DNA of 32,823 nt from Roseburia sp. (GTDB taxonomy: Bacteria; Bacillota_A; Clostridia; Lachnospirales; Lachnospiraceae). The stretch covers positions 1-32,823 of the forward strand of contig DXQT01000025.1 in assembly GCA_019411365.1 (NCBI GenBank). Reading direction: 5' to 3'. The notes under the pieces are model-generated. The model made no database searches and was not told where the DNA came from. It saw only the letters and a list, made by a program, of their open reading frames with translations. Below, one piece after another: positions 17,788-25,867 of this stretch; within the stretch, counting starts at the first letter, position 1; every line of letters begins with the position of its first letter. A program made the translations under genes and the position numbers.

Positions 17788-18978
17788 CTAATCCTCCATA
17801 AAAGTAACTGTCCTGATACGATTACGCTTTGCATAGTTTTGGTAATCTTCGTTTGTTTTCGTGTCGTCCTTTAAAATCGTCTCGACCGGAGTCCCGGCCG
17901 CACGCTTTTCTTTTGCGCTTAAAATGGCTTTCGCCTGAGCTGCCTTTGCATACACGATCAGTTCACCGTTCGTTTCTATAGTGATATTGATTTTCTGTCT
18001 GGATAATGCCGCCATTAACTGGTCAATGACAATCGCAAATCCGATGGATGCGGAAGTCTTTCCATAATAGGTCAGAAGTTTATCATAACGTCCCCCTTTT
18101 ACGATCGGTTCTCCGCTTCCGAATGTATATCCGGAAAAAATAATACCGGTATAATACTGATAACTGCTGATAATACCAAGTTCAAAGGAAATATACTTTT
18201 GAATCCCATAGACTTCAAGTACTTTATGAAGTTCTTCTAAATTGTGGATCGCTGCTAAAATCCTAGGGTAAGAAGCAGCTGCTTCTTTCGCACGCTTCAG
18301 GTCGTTTAAGTCCACATTCAGACTGCCGAGCATATGGAACAGCTCGTTTAACTCTGCCTTCAGGTTTAAGGTCTCTGCAAATTCCTCCACACCAAAAAAA
18401 TTCTTGTTGGCGAGCAGCTCACGCAGTTCTTCCTCGTCCTCCTCACTGATCCCGGCAGCCTCCACAAGTCCCTGAAAGAAATCCGCATGACCGACACTTA
18501 ACTGAAAATCCTTCAGTCCTGCCTTTTGCAGACATTCTACCGTCATCGATAAAATCTCCGCATCTGCATCCACGGTGCTGTCCCCGATCAGCTCTGCACC
18601 AAGCTGCGTACTCTCTTTTAATCTGCCCTGATAACTGCTGTTATTGATAAACGTATTTCCCATATAGCAGAGACGGATAGGCATATCCTCATCCATAAAA
18701 TATTTTGCAGCCGCTCTTGCGATGGACGGTGTCATATCCGGTCTTAAGACAAGCGTATTGCCCTCTCTGTCAAAAAACTTATATAATTCTTTCGAAGGAG
18801 TGGTTCCGATCTCCTTCCCGAAAATATCAAAAAATTCAAAGGTCGGCGTCTGGATCGGATGATATCCGTAACCCTTTAAGATGCCAAGTAAATCCGACTG
18901 GAGTAATAGCTTTTTCTCACATTCCTCGTTATAAATGTCACGCACACCCTCCGGTGTATGTAATAATTGTTTTTTCAT
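17788..18978 (-). CDS. hisZ: ATP phosphoribosyltransferase regulatory subunit HisZ
   Basis: HisZ is a histidyl-tRNA synthetase paralogue that forms an octamer with short HisG and confers feedback inhibition by histidine. The 396-residue protein has the class II synthetase-like start TPEGVRDIYNEECEKK, then LVLRPDMTPSIARAAA and a GRYDKLL motif. It lacks the tRNA anticodon-binding domain of a true synthetase. It is the first his gene, behind a consensus promoter and a structured leader of about 105 nt. Its stop lies three bases before hisG. Confidence 0.95.
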   Translation of the reverse strand: MKKQLLHTPEGVRDIYNEECEKKLLLQSDLLGILKGYGYHPIQTPTFEFFDIFGKEIGTTPSKELYKFFDREGNTLVLRPDMTPSIARAAAKYFMDEDMPIRLCYMGNTFINNSSYQGRLKESTQLGAELIGDSTVDADAEILSMTVECLQKAGLKDFQLSVGHADFFQGLVEAAGISEEDEEELRELLANKNFFGVEEFAETLNLKAELNELFHMLGSLNVDLNDLKRAKEAAASYPRILAAIHNLEELHKVLEVYGIQKYISFELGIISSYQYYTGIIFSGYTFGSGEPIVKGGRYDKLLTYYGKTSASIGFAIVIDQLMAALSRQKINITIETNGELIVYAKAAQAKAILSAKEKRAAGTPVETILKDDTKTNEDYQNYAKRNRIRTVTFMED

Positions 18979-19084
18979 AATGAATCTAATACCTTTCCCT
19001 TATGCTCATCCCATGCGGATGATCCGTTCACAGGTTTCATTTTGCACACTTTAGTATGCTAATGTGGTAGCAAATGAAACTGCT
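18979..19084 (-). promoter_or_regulatory. Structured 5' leader of the his operon
   Basis: Immediately after the inferred start of transcription the RNA can form a long hairpin. Its outer arms GCAAATGAAAC (19070-19080) and GTTTCATTTTGC (19034-19045) pair almost fully, with an inner CTAATGTG pairing to CACA and TTAG. A second small hairpin has arms TCATCC and GGATGA (19006-19022). No T-box sequence (AGGGTGGNACC) and no histidine-rich leader peptide is visible. The regulatory mechanism is unknown. Confidence 0.5.
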
Positions 19085-19090
19085 TGATTT

Positions 19091-19119
19091 ATTATATGAA
19101 AAGAATATCTGCTTGTCAA
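19091..19119 (-). promoter_or_regulatory. his operon promoter
   Basis: On the minus strand TTGACA (19114-19119) and TATAAT (19091-19096) are exactly 17 bp apart, a full sigma-A consensus. The -35 overlaps the stop codon of recU. Such a strong promoter suggests control after initiation, for example in the leader. Confidence 0.88.
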
Positions 19120-19649
19120 TCCCTCATTGCCAAATCTTTTTGCATCGCATCCAGATATGGAACAAGGACGCCTCTGCTCTTCCGGAGAAAAAAATCAGGC
19201 TCCAGTTCTTCATAGCGGAAGCTTTTTCTGCCACCCTCTTTTGCCCGGTTCCAAAATTCCAGCAGTTTTGCAAACCGCAGATAATAAAATTCATCTCTTG
19301 CAGTAAAACTGATCAAAAAAAAGGCAATGCCCATCTGTTTTTCAAAGTTCTCCATAAAGACTACCTGATGCTCATGTATATTCTGAAGCGGGAAAGTGTC
19401 TGTGTTGCATTCTTTTGCGTCAAAACAGACCGGGATCCCCTGCACTGCGCCAATGTAATCGACGGTACTCTTCTGGTCAAAATACGCCAGCGTAATATGT
19501 CTGGTTGCCTTATCAATATTAATGGGAGTGATTGGAGTCGGGACTTTCTGGATCAAAGCCAGTCCGTTTTCTAAATATTTTTCGTTGGTACGGTTGATAA
19601 ATTCCTCTAAAGTAGAACCTCTTAAACCACGTGAATTCCACGTTGCCAT
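19116..19649 (-). CDS. recU: Holliday junction resolvase RecU
   Basis: RecU is the Firmicutes Holliday junction resolvase, acting with RuvAB in recombination and chromosome segregation. The 177-residue protein has the family start SRGLRGSTLEEFINRTN and ALIQKVPTPITP. The nuclease core shows Asp64 (STVDYIG) and Asp77, Lys79, Glu80 (FDAKE). AGGAAA just upstream supports the ATG. In many Firmicutes recU adjoins a penicillin-binding protein gene; here it stands alone before the his operon. Confidence 0.95.
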   Translation of the reverse strand: MATWNSRGLRGSTLEEFINRTNEKYLENGLALIQKVPTPITPINIDKATRHITLAYFDQKSTVDYIGAVQGIPVCFDAKECNTDTFPLQNIHEHQVVFMENFEKQMGIAFFLISFTARDEFYYLRFAKLLEFWNRAKEGGRKSFRYEELEPDFFLRKSRGVLVPYLDAMQKDLAMRD

Positions 19650-19682
19650 TTCTATTTCCTGCCTTCTTCGCTTCTTTTCATG

Positions 19683-19691
19683 ATTATATCA
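19683..19691 (-). promoter_or_regulatory. Extended -10 promoter of recU
   Basis: On the minus strand TGATATAAT matches the extended -10 form TGNTATAAT, about 35 bp before the recU start. The -35 region is poor, as is common with extended -10 promoters. Confidence 0.6.
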
Positions 19692-19784
19692 TAACTTTTG
19701 CATGACACGCCAGAAAAATGAAAACATTGCACGCTGTTTTCTTATATCCCGAATGATAAATTTTATTAAATATTCAATTCCGAT

Positions 19785-19813
19785 TTGTAAAAAAATGGGT
19801 TGTATGATATGAT
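19785..19813 (+). promoter_or_regulatory. Promoter of the DtxR-family gene
   Basis: TTGTAA (19785-19790) and TATGAT (19808-19813) are 17 bp apart. Initiation would be near 19820. The -10 overlaps the left arm of the inverted repeat TGTATGAT/ATCATACA. Confidence 0.55.
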
Positions 19814-19853
19814 TATTTTATATACATTTATCAAAGAATCATACATTGATAAA
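19801..19853. repeat. Two interleaved perfect inverted repeats, operator candidate
   Basis: TGTATGAT (19801-19808) is inverted exactly at 19838-19845 (ATCATACA). TTTATCAA (19827-19834) is inverted exactly at 19846-19853 (TTGATAAA). The two pairs interlock between the promoter and the ribosome binding site. They could be sites for autoregulation by the metalloregulator, but neither matches a known MntR or DtxR box closely. Confidence 0.5.
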
Positions 19854-19883
19854 TACAGAAGTTTTGTGGGAGGTATTATTTTT

Positions 19884-20255
19884 ATGGTAATGAATGAATC
19901 AGTTGAAAATTATCTGGAGACCATTCTGGTGCTGAATCATAGGCTGGGAAATGTTCGTTCCATTGACATTGCAAATGAGATGAATTTCAAAAAACCAAGC
20001 GTCAGCGTAGCAATGAAGAATCTCCGGGAAAATGGCTTTATTACCGTAAGCCCTGAAGGATATATTCACCTTACAGAATCCGGACGTGAAGTCGCTGAGA
20101 AGATTTATGAACGCCATACCACTCTTTCAAGCTGGCTTGTCATGCTGGGGGTTGATCCCCGCATTGCAGCAGAAGATGCATGTAAGATTGAACATGATGT
20201 CAGCGCCGAAAGTTTTGAAGCGATCAAACGTCACATAAACAGTGTTTCCAAGTAA
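19884..20255 (+). CDS. DtxR/MntR-family metal-dependent regulator
   Basis: The 123-residue protein has an N-terminal winged helix (about 5-65, with KKPSVSVAMKNLRENGF as recognition region) and a DtxR-type dimerisation domain, without the C-terminal SH3 domain. Metal ligand positions include His78 (YERHTT) and Cys100, Glu103, His104 (ACKIEH). The cysteine is at the place that favours iron in DtxR, where MntR has glutamate, while the DtxR Met10 position is Asn9. So the metal is uncertain. The frame is open 28 codons further upstream, but GGGAGGT sets the start at 19884. No metal transporter gene is adjacent. Confidence 0.85.
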   Translation: MVMNESVENYLETILVLNHRLGNVRSIDIANEMNFKKPSVSVAMKNLRENGFITVSPEGYIHLTESGREVAEKIYERHTTLSSWLVMLGVDPRIAAEDACKIEHDVSAESFEAIKRHINSVSK

Positions 20256-20263
20256 AAAACGTT

Positions 20264-20302
20264 AAAAAGTCTCCGGGGGAATATTTCACTGGAGACTTTT
20301 TT
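20264..20302 (+). terminator. Terminator after the DtxR-family gene
   Basis: AAAAAGTCTCC (20264-20274) pairs with GGAGACTTTTTT (20291-20302), giving a stem with a terminal T-run, eight bases after the stop codon. Confidence 0.88.
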
Positions 20303-20418
20303 CTGTCCTGACAGAAGATGAGAACATGCGTTTGCGTTTCCGGATTTATGCATAAATGTTTTCATAATTTTATGGAATGTGCCGATATACAATACAAAGA
20401 ATCGGGGAGGTCATTCTT

Positions 20419-21030
20419 ATGCAAATAAATCTGAACATTCTCACAGAGAACAATCATTCTTCCTTACTGTCAAAAAATGTTCCAACGGCTGATAACGCAC
20501 TTTTACAATATATGCAAAAAGTCACGCAGGGCACGAACAATGCGGACACGGAAGATAAAAAGCAGCAGAAACTGCAGCATATTGTAAACAAATTAAAGCA
20601 CGGCAAAAAACTGACGGCACAGGAGATGGAATTTCTGCGGATGAATTATCCGGATGAATATCAGCATGCACTCCGCATTCAGAAAATGGCTGAAATGCTT
20701 GAAAACCAGTTAAAACATGCAAAATCCAAGCAGGAGGCAGACGGCTATATTGCCGCAGCTTTAAATGGAATCCCGGACGATGATCCTGATAAAGAATGTC
20801 TGGTTGCAGCTTTCAATGAGATTTCCAAAGAATTTCACCACTCTTCTGCTTATCACAGACTTCCGGACACACCGGAGGATGTAAAAAAACAGCGGAAGCA
20901 CAACGGTGACAATGGATTTGAACGAAAAGCAGACGATGACAGCGGCTCCGATAATTCCGGCGATCTGATGTCATGGACACCATTGCAGGATATTATCGAT
21001 GCCGCTCCAACTCTGGAATTAAAAGGCTGA
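20419..21030 (+). CDS. Conserved-looking hydrophilic helical protein, function unknown
   Basis: The 203-residue protein has no signal peptide or membrane span. Residues about 45-125 are strongly helical and charged (KLTAQEMEFLRMNYPDEYQHALRIQ, here given as KLTAQEMEFLRMNYPDEY), and residues 150-185 are an acidic, lysine-rich low-complexity tail. A KLTxxEMxFLxxxxPxxY pattern seems familiar from small Lachnospiraceae proteins of unknown role, a recollection I cannot check. GGGGAGGT seven bases before the ATG at 20419 fixes the start; the frame opens earlier at 20377. It is convergent with the next gene, overlapping it by 12 bases, with no terminator between. Confidence 0.75.
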   Translation: MQINLNILTENNHSSLLSKNVPTADNALLQYMQKVTQGTNNADTEDKKQQKLQHIVNKLKHGKKLTAQEMEFLRMNYPDEYQHALRIQKMAEMLENQLKHAKSKQEADGYIAAALNGIPDDDPDKECLVAAFNEISKEFHHSSAYHRLPDTPEDVKKQRKHNGDNGFERKADDDSGSDNSGDLMSWTPLQDIIDAAPTLELKG

Positions 21031-22002
21031 TGTCTGTATATAGTCCCATGCATCCTCAAATTCCCTGCCGGACGGTGCGATTACTTCTCTTCCGTCTTCC
21101 AATACAATACGGTAAGCATGAAGCAGTTGAGAACGAACATGAACCTCTTTACGGAAACGTTCGTTCGTTCTCAGATCACCATATTTCCCATCCCCGACGA
21201 TTGGATGACCGATGGACGCAAGATGTGCACGGATCTGGTGGGATCGGCCGGTAATAAGATGGACTTCAAGTTCCGTATATCCATTCGAAACTGCCACCGG
21301 GCGGTATTCCGTTTCAATTGGCAGATAATCTGCTTTTTCCACCGGGCGGATATGAGAAACAACTTTCACCTTATTGTTCTGTTCATCTTTGGACAGGTAG
21401 CCTTTCAAATGCGTTTTTTCGCGTAGCTCTCCTTTTACAATACAACGGTAATATTTCTGGACAGTACGTTTTTTTAACGCTTCCGCCATTGTCTGAAGTC
21501 CCTTTAACGTTTTTCCTGCGATCAAAAGCCCGGATGTGTTCCGGTCTAAGCGGTTGCAGATGGATGGTTTAAATGTTTTGAACTGCTCCTCACTTAAGGC
21601 ACCTTTTCGGATCAAATAAGAAAGAATATATTCATTTGCCGAAATATCCTCCGGAACCGCCTTCTGGGAAAGCATCCCGGATGGTTTGTTAATAATGATC
21701 ACATCATCATCTTCATAAACAACCTGAAGTCTGCCTGAATCAATGGACTTTAACTTCATGTAGCCGGAATTTGTCTCATCTTTACCGGAAAATTTTTCAA
21801 AAGTTTCATCGGACAAAAATAATTTTACAAGGTCGCCCGCATTTAATTTTTCGGTTCCATCTGCTTTGCGGTCATTTAAGGTGATATTCTTTTTGCGTAG
21901 CATCTTGTATACAAAACTGCCGGATGCATTGCTCAATAATTTTTTTAAATATTTGTCAAAACGCTGCCCGGATTCGTTGGGGCTGATCGTAAACTGTTTC
22001 AT
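21019..22002 (-). CDS. RluA-family pseudouridine synthase (RluC/RluD-like)
   Basis: RluA-type enzymes isomerise uridines in rRNA or tRNA to pseudouridine. The 327-residue protein has an N-terminal S4 RNA-binding domain (about 12-66, QRFDKYLKKLLSN) and the catalytic domain with Asp153 in NRLDRNTSGL, plus LITGRSHQIRAHLASIGHPIVGD. The S4 domain and length point to the RluC/RluD branch. The ribosome binding site is weak (AAGAGAA). A perfect 11-bp inverted repeat lies inside the gene at 21128-21173. The ygiQ gene lies 20 bases upstream, probably on the same transcript. Confidence 0.92.
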   Translation of the reverse strand: MKQFTISPNESGQRFDKYLKKLLSNASGSFVYKMLRKKNITLNDRKADGTEKLNAGDLVKLFLSDETFEKFSGKDETNSGYMKLKSIDSGRLQVVYEDDDVIIINKPSGMLSQKAVPEDISANEYILSYLIRKGALSEEQFKTFKPSICNRLDRNTSGLLIAGKTLKGLQTMAEALKKRTVQKYYRCIVKGELREKTHLKGYLSKDEQNNKVKVVSHIRPVEKADYLPIETEYRPVAVSNGYTELEVHLITGRSHQIRAHLASIGHPIVGDGKYGDLRTNERFRKEVHVRSQLLHAYRIVLEDGREVIAPSGREFEDAWDYIQTSAF

Positions 22003-22022
22003 ATAAAGTCAGGTTCTCTTTC

Positions 22023-24014
22023 TTATTTTTTCTTTTTGACAGATCTTTGAGGATTGCTGTGATCCGCACGGTTCTTTGCAGATTTATTCATGTTCGTTCC
22101 AGAGGCTTTCTTGTTATGCACATTCCGGATAGTCTTTTTCTTTGCAGGTTTCTGATCTGTCCTGCCCTTTTTTCCATCATGGCGCATATTGCGTTCCCCA
22201 TGGTTTTGATACTCACCCTGTCTTGGACGGATCAGACATTTCTTATCAAATCCGATCAGATCTGTCCTTCCTGCTTTTACCAGTGCCTCATAGACAAGAT
22301 CGTAATTCTTCGGATTCCGGTACTGGATCAATGCGCGCTGCATTGCCTTCTCATGCGGATTGACCGCGACATAGATTGGCTGCATATTTCTCGGATCAAC
22401 ACCTGTGTAATACATACAGGTTGAGATCGTGGAAGGGGTTGGATAAAAATCCTGCACCTGCTCCGGCATATATCCCAGATCCCTCAAAAATTCCGCAAGC
22501 TCCACTGCCTCCTTCAAGGTGGAACCAGGGTGGGAGGACATCAGATATGGAACCAGATACTGCTTTTTACCAATCTTTTCATTCATATCTTTATAGGCTT
22601 TTACAAACCGGTTATAGACATCCACACCCGGCTTGCCCATTTTCTCTAAAACTGCGTCGGAAATGTGTTCCGGTGCAACCTTTAACTGTCCACTGACATG
22701 GTGCTCACACAGTTCCCGCAGAAAAGTGCGGTCATTATCATAAATCAGATAATCGAAACGGATACCCGAACGGATGAATACTTTCTTCACATTTGGAAGC
22801 TCCCGCAGTTTCCGGAGCAGTTTCAGATAATCGGAATGATCCACTTTTAAATTTTGGCAAGGCTTCGGGAAAAGACACTGCTTATGCGGACAGGCACCTT
22901 TTGTCATTTGCTTGTCGCACGCCGGCGCACGGAAATTCGCAGTCGGACCACCTACATCATGGATATAACCTTTAAAGTCAGGATCCCAGATGATCTTGTT
23001 TGCCTCCGCTAAAATAGATTCGTGGCTTCTCGTCTGGATAATTCTTCCCTGATGGAAAGTCAGCGCGCAGAAACTGCAGCCACCATAGCAGCCACGGTTG
23101 CTGATCAGTGAGAATTTCACTTCTTCAATCGCCGGAACTCCGCCAAGTTCTTTATAAGAAGGATGATAATCTCTCATATAAGGAAGTGCGTAAACGGAAT
23201 CCATCTCCGACTGTGTCAATGGTTTTGCCGGTGGGTTCTGTACGACAAACAGCTTTTCATCGTAAGTCTCGAACAACCGTTTTCCGGAAAAAGGATCGGT
23301 ATTGCTGTACTGTATGTAAAAACTCTTTGCATACTCTAATTTATCTGCTTTTAAAGCCTCAAAATGTGGCAGCTCGATTGCATCGTAAATGCTCTCACGG
23401 TCTCTCGTCTTATAAACAGTTCCATCAATGAAGGTGATGTCCTTAATATCCAGACCGCTGTCTAAAGCGTCCGCAATCTCAACGATACTGTGTTCACCCA
23501 TTCCATAGGAGATAAGATCTGCACCGGAATCGAGCAGAATGGAACGTTTTAACTTATTTGACCAGTAATCATAATGTGCCAGACGACGCAAGCTTGCCTC
23601 GATTCCACCAATGATGATTGGCTTATGTTTATAGGTCTGTCGAATCAGATTACAATATACAATCGTGGCATAATCCGGTCTTTTTCCCATCACACCGCCC
23701 GGTGTAAATGCATCCGTGGTTCTTCTTTTCTTGGAAACGGAATAATGATTGACCATGGAGTCCATATTTCCGGCTGAAACAAGAAAGCCGAGCCGTGGTT
23801 CGCCTAACCGGTTAATGGATTCTCTGTCTTTCCAGTCCGGCTGGGCAATGATCCCGACTTTATAGCCATGAGCCTCCAAAATTCGTGAAATGATGGCATG
23901 TCCAAAAGATGGATGATCTACGTAAGCGTCTCCACAGATATATACAAAGTCAAGCTGTTCGATGCCAGCTTCTTTCATATCTTCTTTACTGATCGGTAAA
24001 AATCCATGACTCAT
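22023..24014 (-). CDS. ygiQ: YgiQ family radical SAM protein
   Basis: The 663-residue protein belongs to the large YgiQ (UPF0313) radical SAM family, whose reaction is unknown. It has the N-terminal family segment ([28 protein letters not shown]) and the cluster motif Cys309, Cys313, Cys316 (CYGGCSFC). FHQGR and YLMSSHPGS further support the family. The C-terminal 60 residues are a lysine/arginine/asparagine-rich tail, suggesting nucleic acid contact. AAAGG precedes the ATG. It lies between two pseudouridine synthase genes, which hints at RNA modification. Confidence 0.94.
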   Translation of the reverse strand: MSHGFLPISKEDMKEAGIEQLDFVYICGDAYVDHPSFGHAIISRILEAHGYKVGIIAQPDWKDRESINRLGEPRLGFLVSAGNMDSMVNHYSVSKKRRTTDAFTPGGVMGKRPDYATIVYCNLIRQTYKHKPIIIGGIEASLRRLAHYDYWSNKLKRSILLDSGADLISYGMGEHSIVEIADALDSGLDIKDITFIDGTVYKTRDRESIYDAIELPHFEALKADKLEYAKSFYIQYSNTDPFSGKRLFETYDEKLFVVQNPPAKPLTQSEMDSVYALPYMRDYHPSYKELGGVPAIEEVKFSLISNRGCYGGCSFCALTFHQGRIIQTRSHESILAEANKIIWDPDFKGYIHDVGGPTANFRAPACDKQMTKGACPHKQCLFPKPCQNLKVDHSDYLKLLRKLRELPNVKKVFIRSGIRFDYLIYDNDRTFLRELCEHHVSGQLKVAPEHISDAVLEKMGKPGVDVYNRFVKAYKDMNEKIGKKQYLVPYLMSSHPGSTLKEAVELAEFLRDLGYMPEQVQDFYPTPSTISTCMYYTGVDPRNMQPIYVAVNPHEKAMQRALIQYRNPKNYDLVYEALVKAGRTDLIGFDKKCLIRPRQGEYQNHGERNMRHDGKKGRTDQKPAKKKTIRNVHNKKASGTNMNKSAKNRADHSNPQRSVKKKK

Positions 24015-24077
24015 TTGTGATAACCTTTCTATCTAAAAATAAAATTTTCTGCAAAATAGCAACCTTAATATTATAAC

Positions 24078-24791
24078 TTATTTATTCACAATTTTCAATG
24101 CAGTAATCTCTTCCTCTGTGAGCGGGCGATATTCTCCCGGCTTTAAATCATTGGTAAGCTGCAATGGCCCCATAGAAATACGTTTTAAATATAAAACCTT
24201 CTTTCCGACTGCCTCAAACATTCGTTTCACCTGATGGAATCTGCCTTCTGTAATTGTTAACTCAATTTCTGATTCTGGTTCACTTTTTAGGATGCGTAAT
24301 TTGCCGGGTTTTGTCAGCTTTTCCTCTCCAATGTCAACCCCGTTTTCAAAGCTGTTGACATCTTTTTCTGTAACTACGCCATCGATAACTGCATAGTATG
24401 TCTTTTCTACATGTTTTGCGGGGCTTAACAGATCATGTGCCAAAGCCCCATCATTTGTGATCAGAAGCAGACCTTCCGTATCAATGTCCAGCCGTCCTAC
24501 TGGAAATAAATCAGAGCGCACCGTATCGGTCAGGTAATCCATAACCGTCTTATGCAGCTGATCTTCCGTTGCAGTCACACACCCTGCCGGTTTATAAAAA
24601 AGATAATATTCGTATTCACAGTAAGTGACCGGTTCACCTTTATAAGATATCTGGTCGTTTTCCGGTGCAACCTTTGTTTCTGGTTTTGTAACGATCTCTC
24701 CATTGACTGTGATCTGTTTTGTTTTCAAAATCTTCTTTACTTCTGAGCGGGTACCAAGACCCATCTCTGTTAAAAATTTATCCAAGCGCAT
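24078..24791 (-). CDS. RsuA/RluB/RluE/RluF-family pseudouridine synthase
   Basis: The 237-residue protein has an N-terminal S4 domain (MRLDKFLTEMGLGTRSEVKK) and the RsuA-type catalytic motif GRLDIDTEGLLLITNDG with Asp102. RsuA itself modifies 16S U516; the target here cannot be told from sequence. A longer frame begins at 24863, but AAGGAAA is spaced for the ATG at 24791, which also starts at the S4 domain as in homologues. It appears to have its own promoter at 24879-24908. Confidence 0.93.
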   Translation of the reverse strand: MRLDKFLTEMGLGTRSEVKKILKTKQITVNGEIVTKPETKVAPENDQISYKGEPVTYCEYEYYLFYKPAGCVTATEDQLHKTVMDYLTDTVRSDLFPVGRLDIDTEGLLLITNDGALAHDLLSPAKHVEKTYYAVIDGVVTEKDVNSFENGVDIGEEKLTKPGKLRILKSEPESEIELTITEGRFHQVKRMFEAVGKKVLYLKRISMGPLQLTNDLKPGEYRPLTEEEITALKIVNK

Positions 24792-24878
24792 AAGTTCGTT
24801 CTTTCCTTTTTCTATTGTCTGTAATGATGTGGCATTTTCCTGATCGATCATTCCAAATTTCATAAAATGTATAAAATT

Positions 24879-24908
24879 ATTTTAGCATAGGTCTGCTTTC
24901 TATTACAA
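24879..24908 (-). promoter_or_regulatory. Probable promoter of the RsuA-family gene
   Basis: On the minus strand TTGTAA (24903-24908) and TAAAAT (24879-24884) are 18 bp apart. The -35 lies in the last codons of the M23 peptidase gene. Confidence 0.45.
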
Positions 24909-25787
24909 TGATTTTAGATAACGGAGCAAGGGGAAGGGGTTCACACTAAACTCCTTTCCGGATTCATCATCAAAATACACTCCAAAATGAAGATGCACCG
25001 GAAAATTTCCGGTTGTACCCGGAGTATCGCTATACCCGGTATCTCCCATAAAGCCAATCAGAGTTCCTGCTTTCACTTCTTCTCCGATCTGGAAATCTTT
25101 TGCATAATCCGAGAGATGTGCATAATAAAAATAAGCGCCATGCCTGCTCCGGATTCCAATGCGGTAACCGCCAAGCCGCAGCCATCCGATATTTTCCACA
25201 ACCCCATCCGATACGCTGTAAATCGGATAAATACCACGCTTGTTCACAGATGCCATAATATCACAGCCTTCATGGAACCGGTCTCCTCCAAAGGTTCTGC
25301 TCTGTCGCCATGAATTTGCAAAGTCCACGGTTGCTCCGGGTTCATTTTCAATTGCTCCTACCGGAAACAAAACCGCATCCGTCCACATCGCTTCAATCTT
25401 GCTTTGGATCCGTTCAAATTTTTCCGGCTGATGTTCTTTCACAAAAGAAATATTTTCTTCTAATAAATCAGAATCCGAACAGGTATTATTTAAGGCGAAG
25501 TACATTGCAAGGTATTCACTGAGCTTTGCGAAGTCTGCATACTTTACAGATTTGATTTTCTGTTCCGTAATATCACTCTCTTCCATAGGTTCCGAATCAT
25601 ACAGAAAAGAATTTATTACCTCTTCTGATACTTCTTCATCCCGGAAATTTTCAAACGCTGTTTCATAAGGAAAACAGTTTTTCTTAAGCACTTCACTATC
25701 AATGTAGATTCCAAGATATACATTAATAAGAACCACCAGCATAAAAAGTAACAGATTACGAAGAAATCTCTGTTGCAGCAAAATCAC
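24903..25787 (-). CDS. Membrane-anchored M23 (LytM) peptidase
   Basis: The 294-residue protein has an N-terminal membrane anchor (about 9-29, LRNLLLFMLVVLINVYLGIY), a helical extracytoplasmic region, and a C-terminal M23 domain. The zinc ligands are complete: His172 and Asp176 (HEGCD) and His267 in HLHFG, with His224 (AHLSD) and His265 also conserved, so it should be an active endopeptidase on peptidoglycan. The start is a GTG at 25787 after GTGGGGAT, or a TTG two codons later. It diverges from ylbJ, a sporulation gene, so a role in spore formation is possible but unproven. Confidence 0.88.
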   Translation of the reverse strand: MILLQQRFLRNLLLFMLVVLINVYLGIYIDSEVLKKNCFPYETAFENFRDEEVSEEVINSFLYDSEPMEESDITEQKIKSVKYADFAKLSEYLAMYFALNNTCSDSDLLEENISFVKEHQPEKFERIQSKIEAMWTDAVLFPVGAIENEPGATVDFANSWRQSRTFGGDRFHEGCDIMASVNKRGIYPIYSVSDGVVENIGWLRLGGYRIGIRSRHGAYFYYAHLSDYAKDFQIGEEVKAGTLIGFMGDTGYSDTPGTTGNFPVHLHFGVYFDDESGKEFSVNPFPLLRYLKSL

Positions 25788-25867
25788 ATCCCCACTCTTT
25801 CCTGATAAATGTTACGAAAGTTACAAACAAATTACATTTTTTACAATTCAAAACAATATATTTTACT

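Noticed and set aside
17788..18978. Histidyl-tRNA synthetase
   Set aside because: The protein is synthetase-like but lacks the anticodon-binding domain and stands directly before short hisG, which identifies it as HisZ.
18979..19084. T-box riboswitch for histidine
   Set aside because: No AGGGTGGNACC antiterminator sequence, no specifier-like domain and no terminator before hisZ.
22047..23431. Several plus-strand open frames of 60-125 codons opposite ygiQ
   Set aside because: All overlap the radical SAM coding sequence in antisense and show no protein family features.
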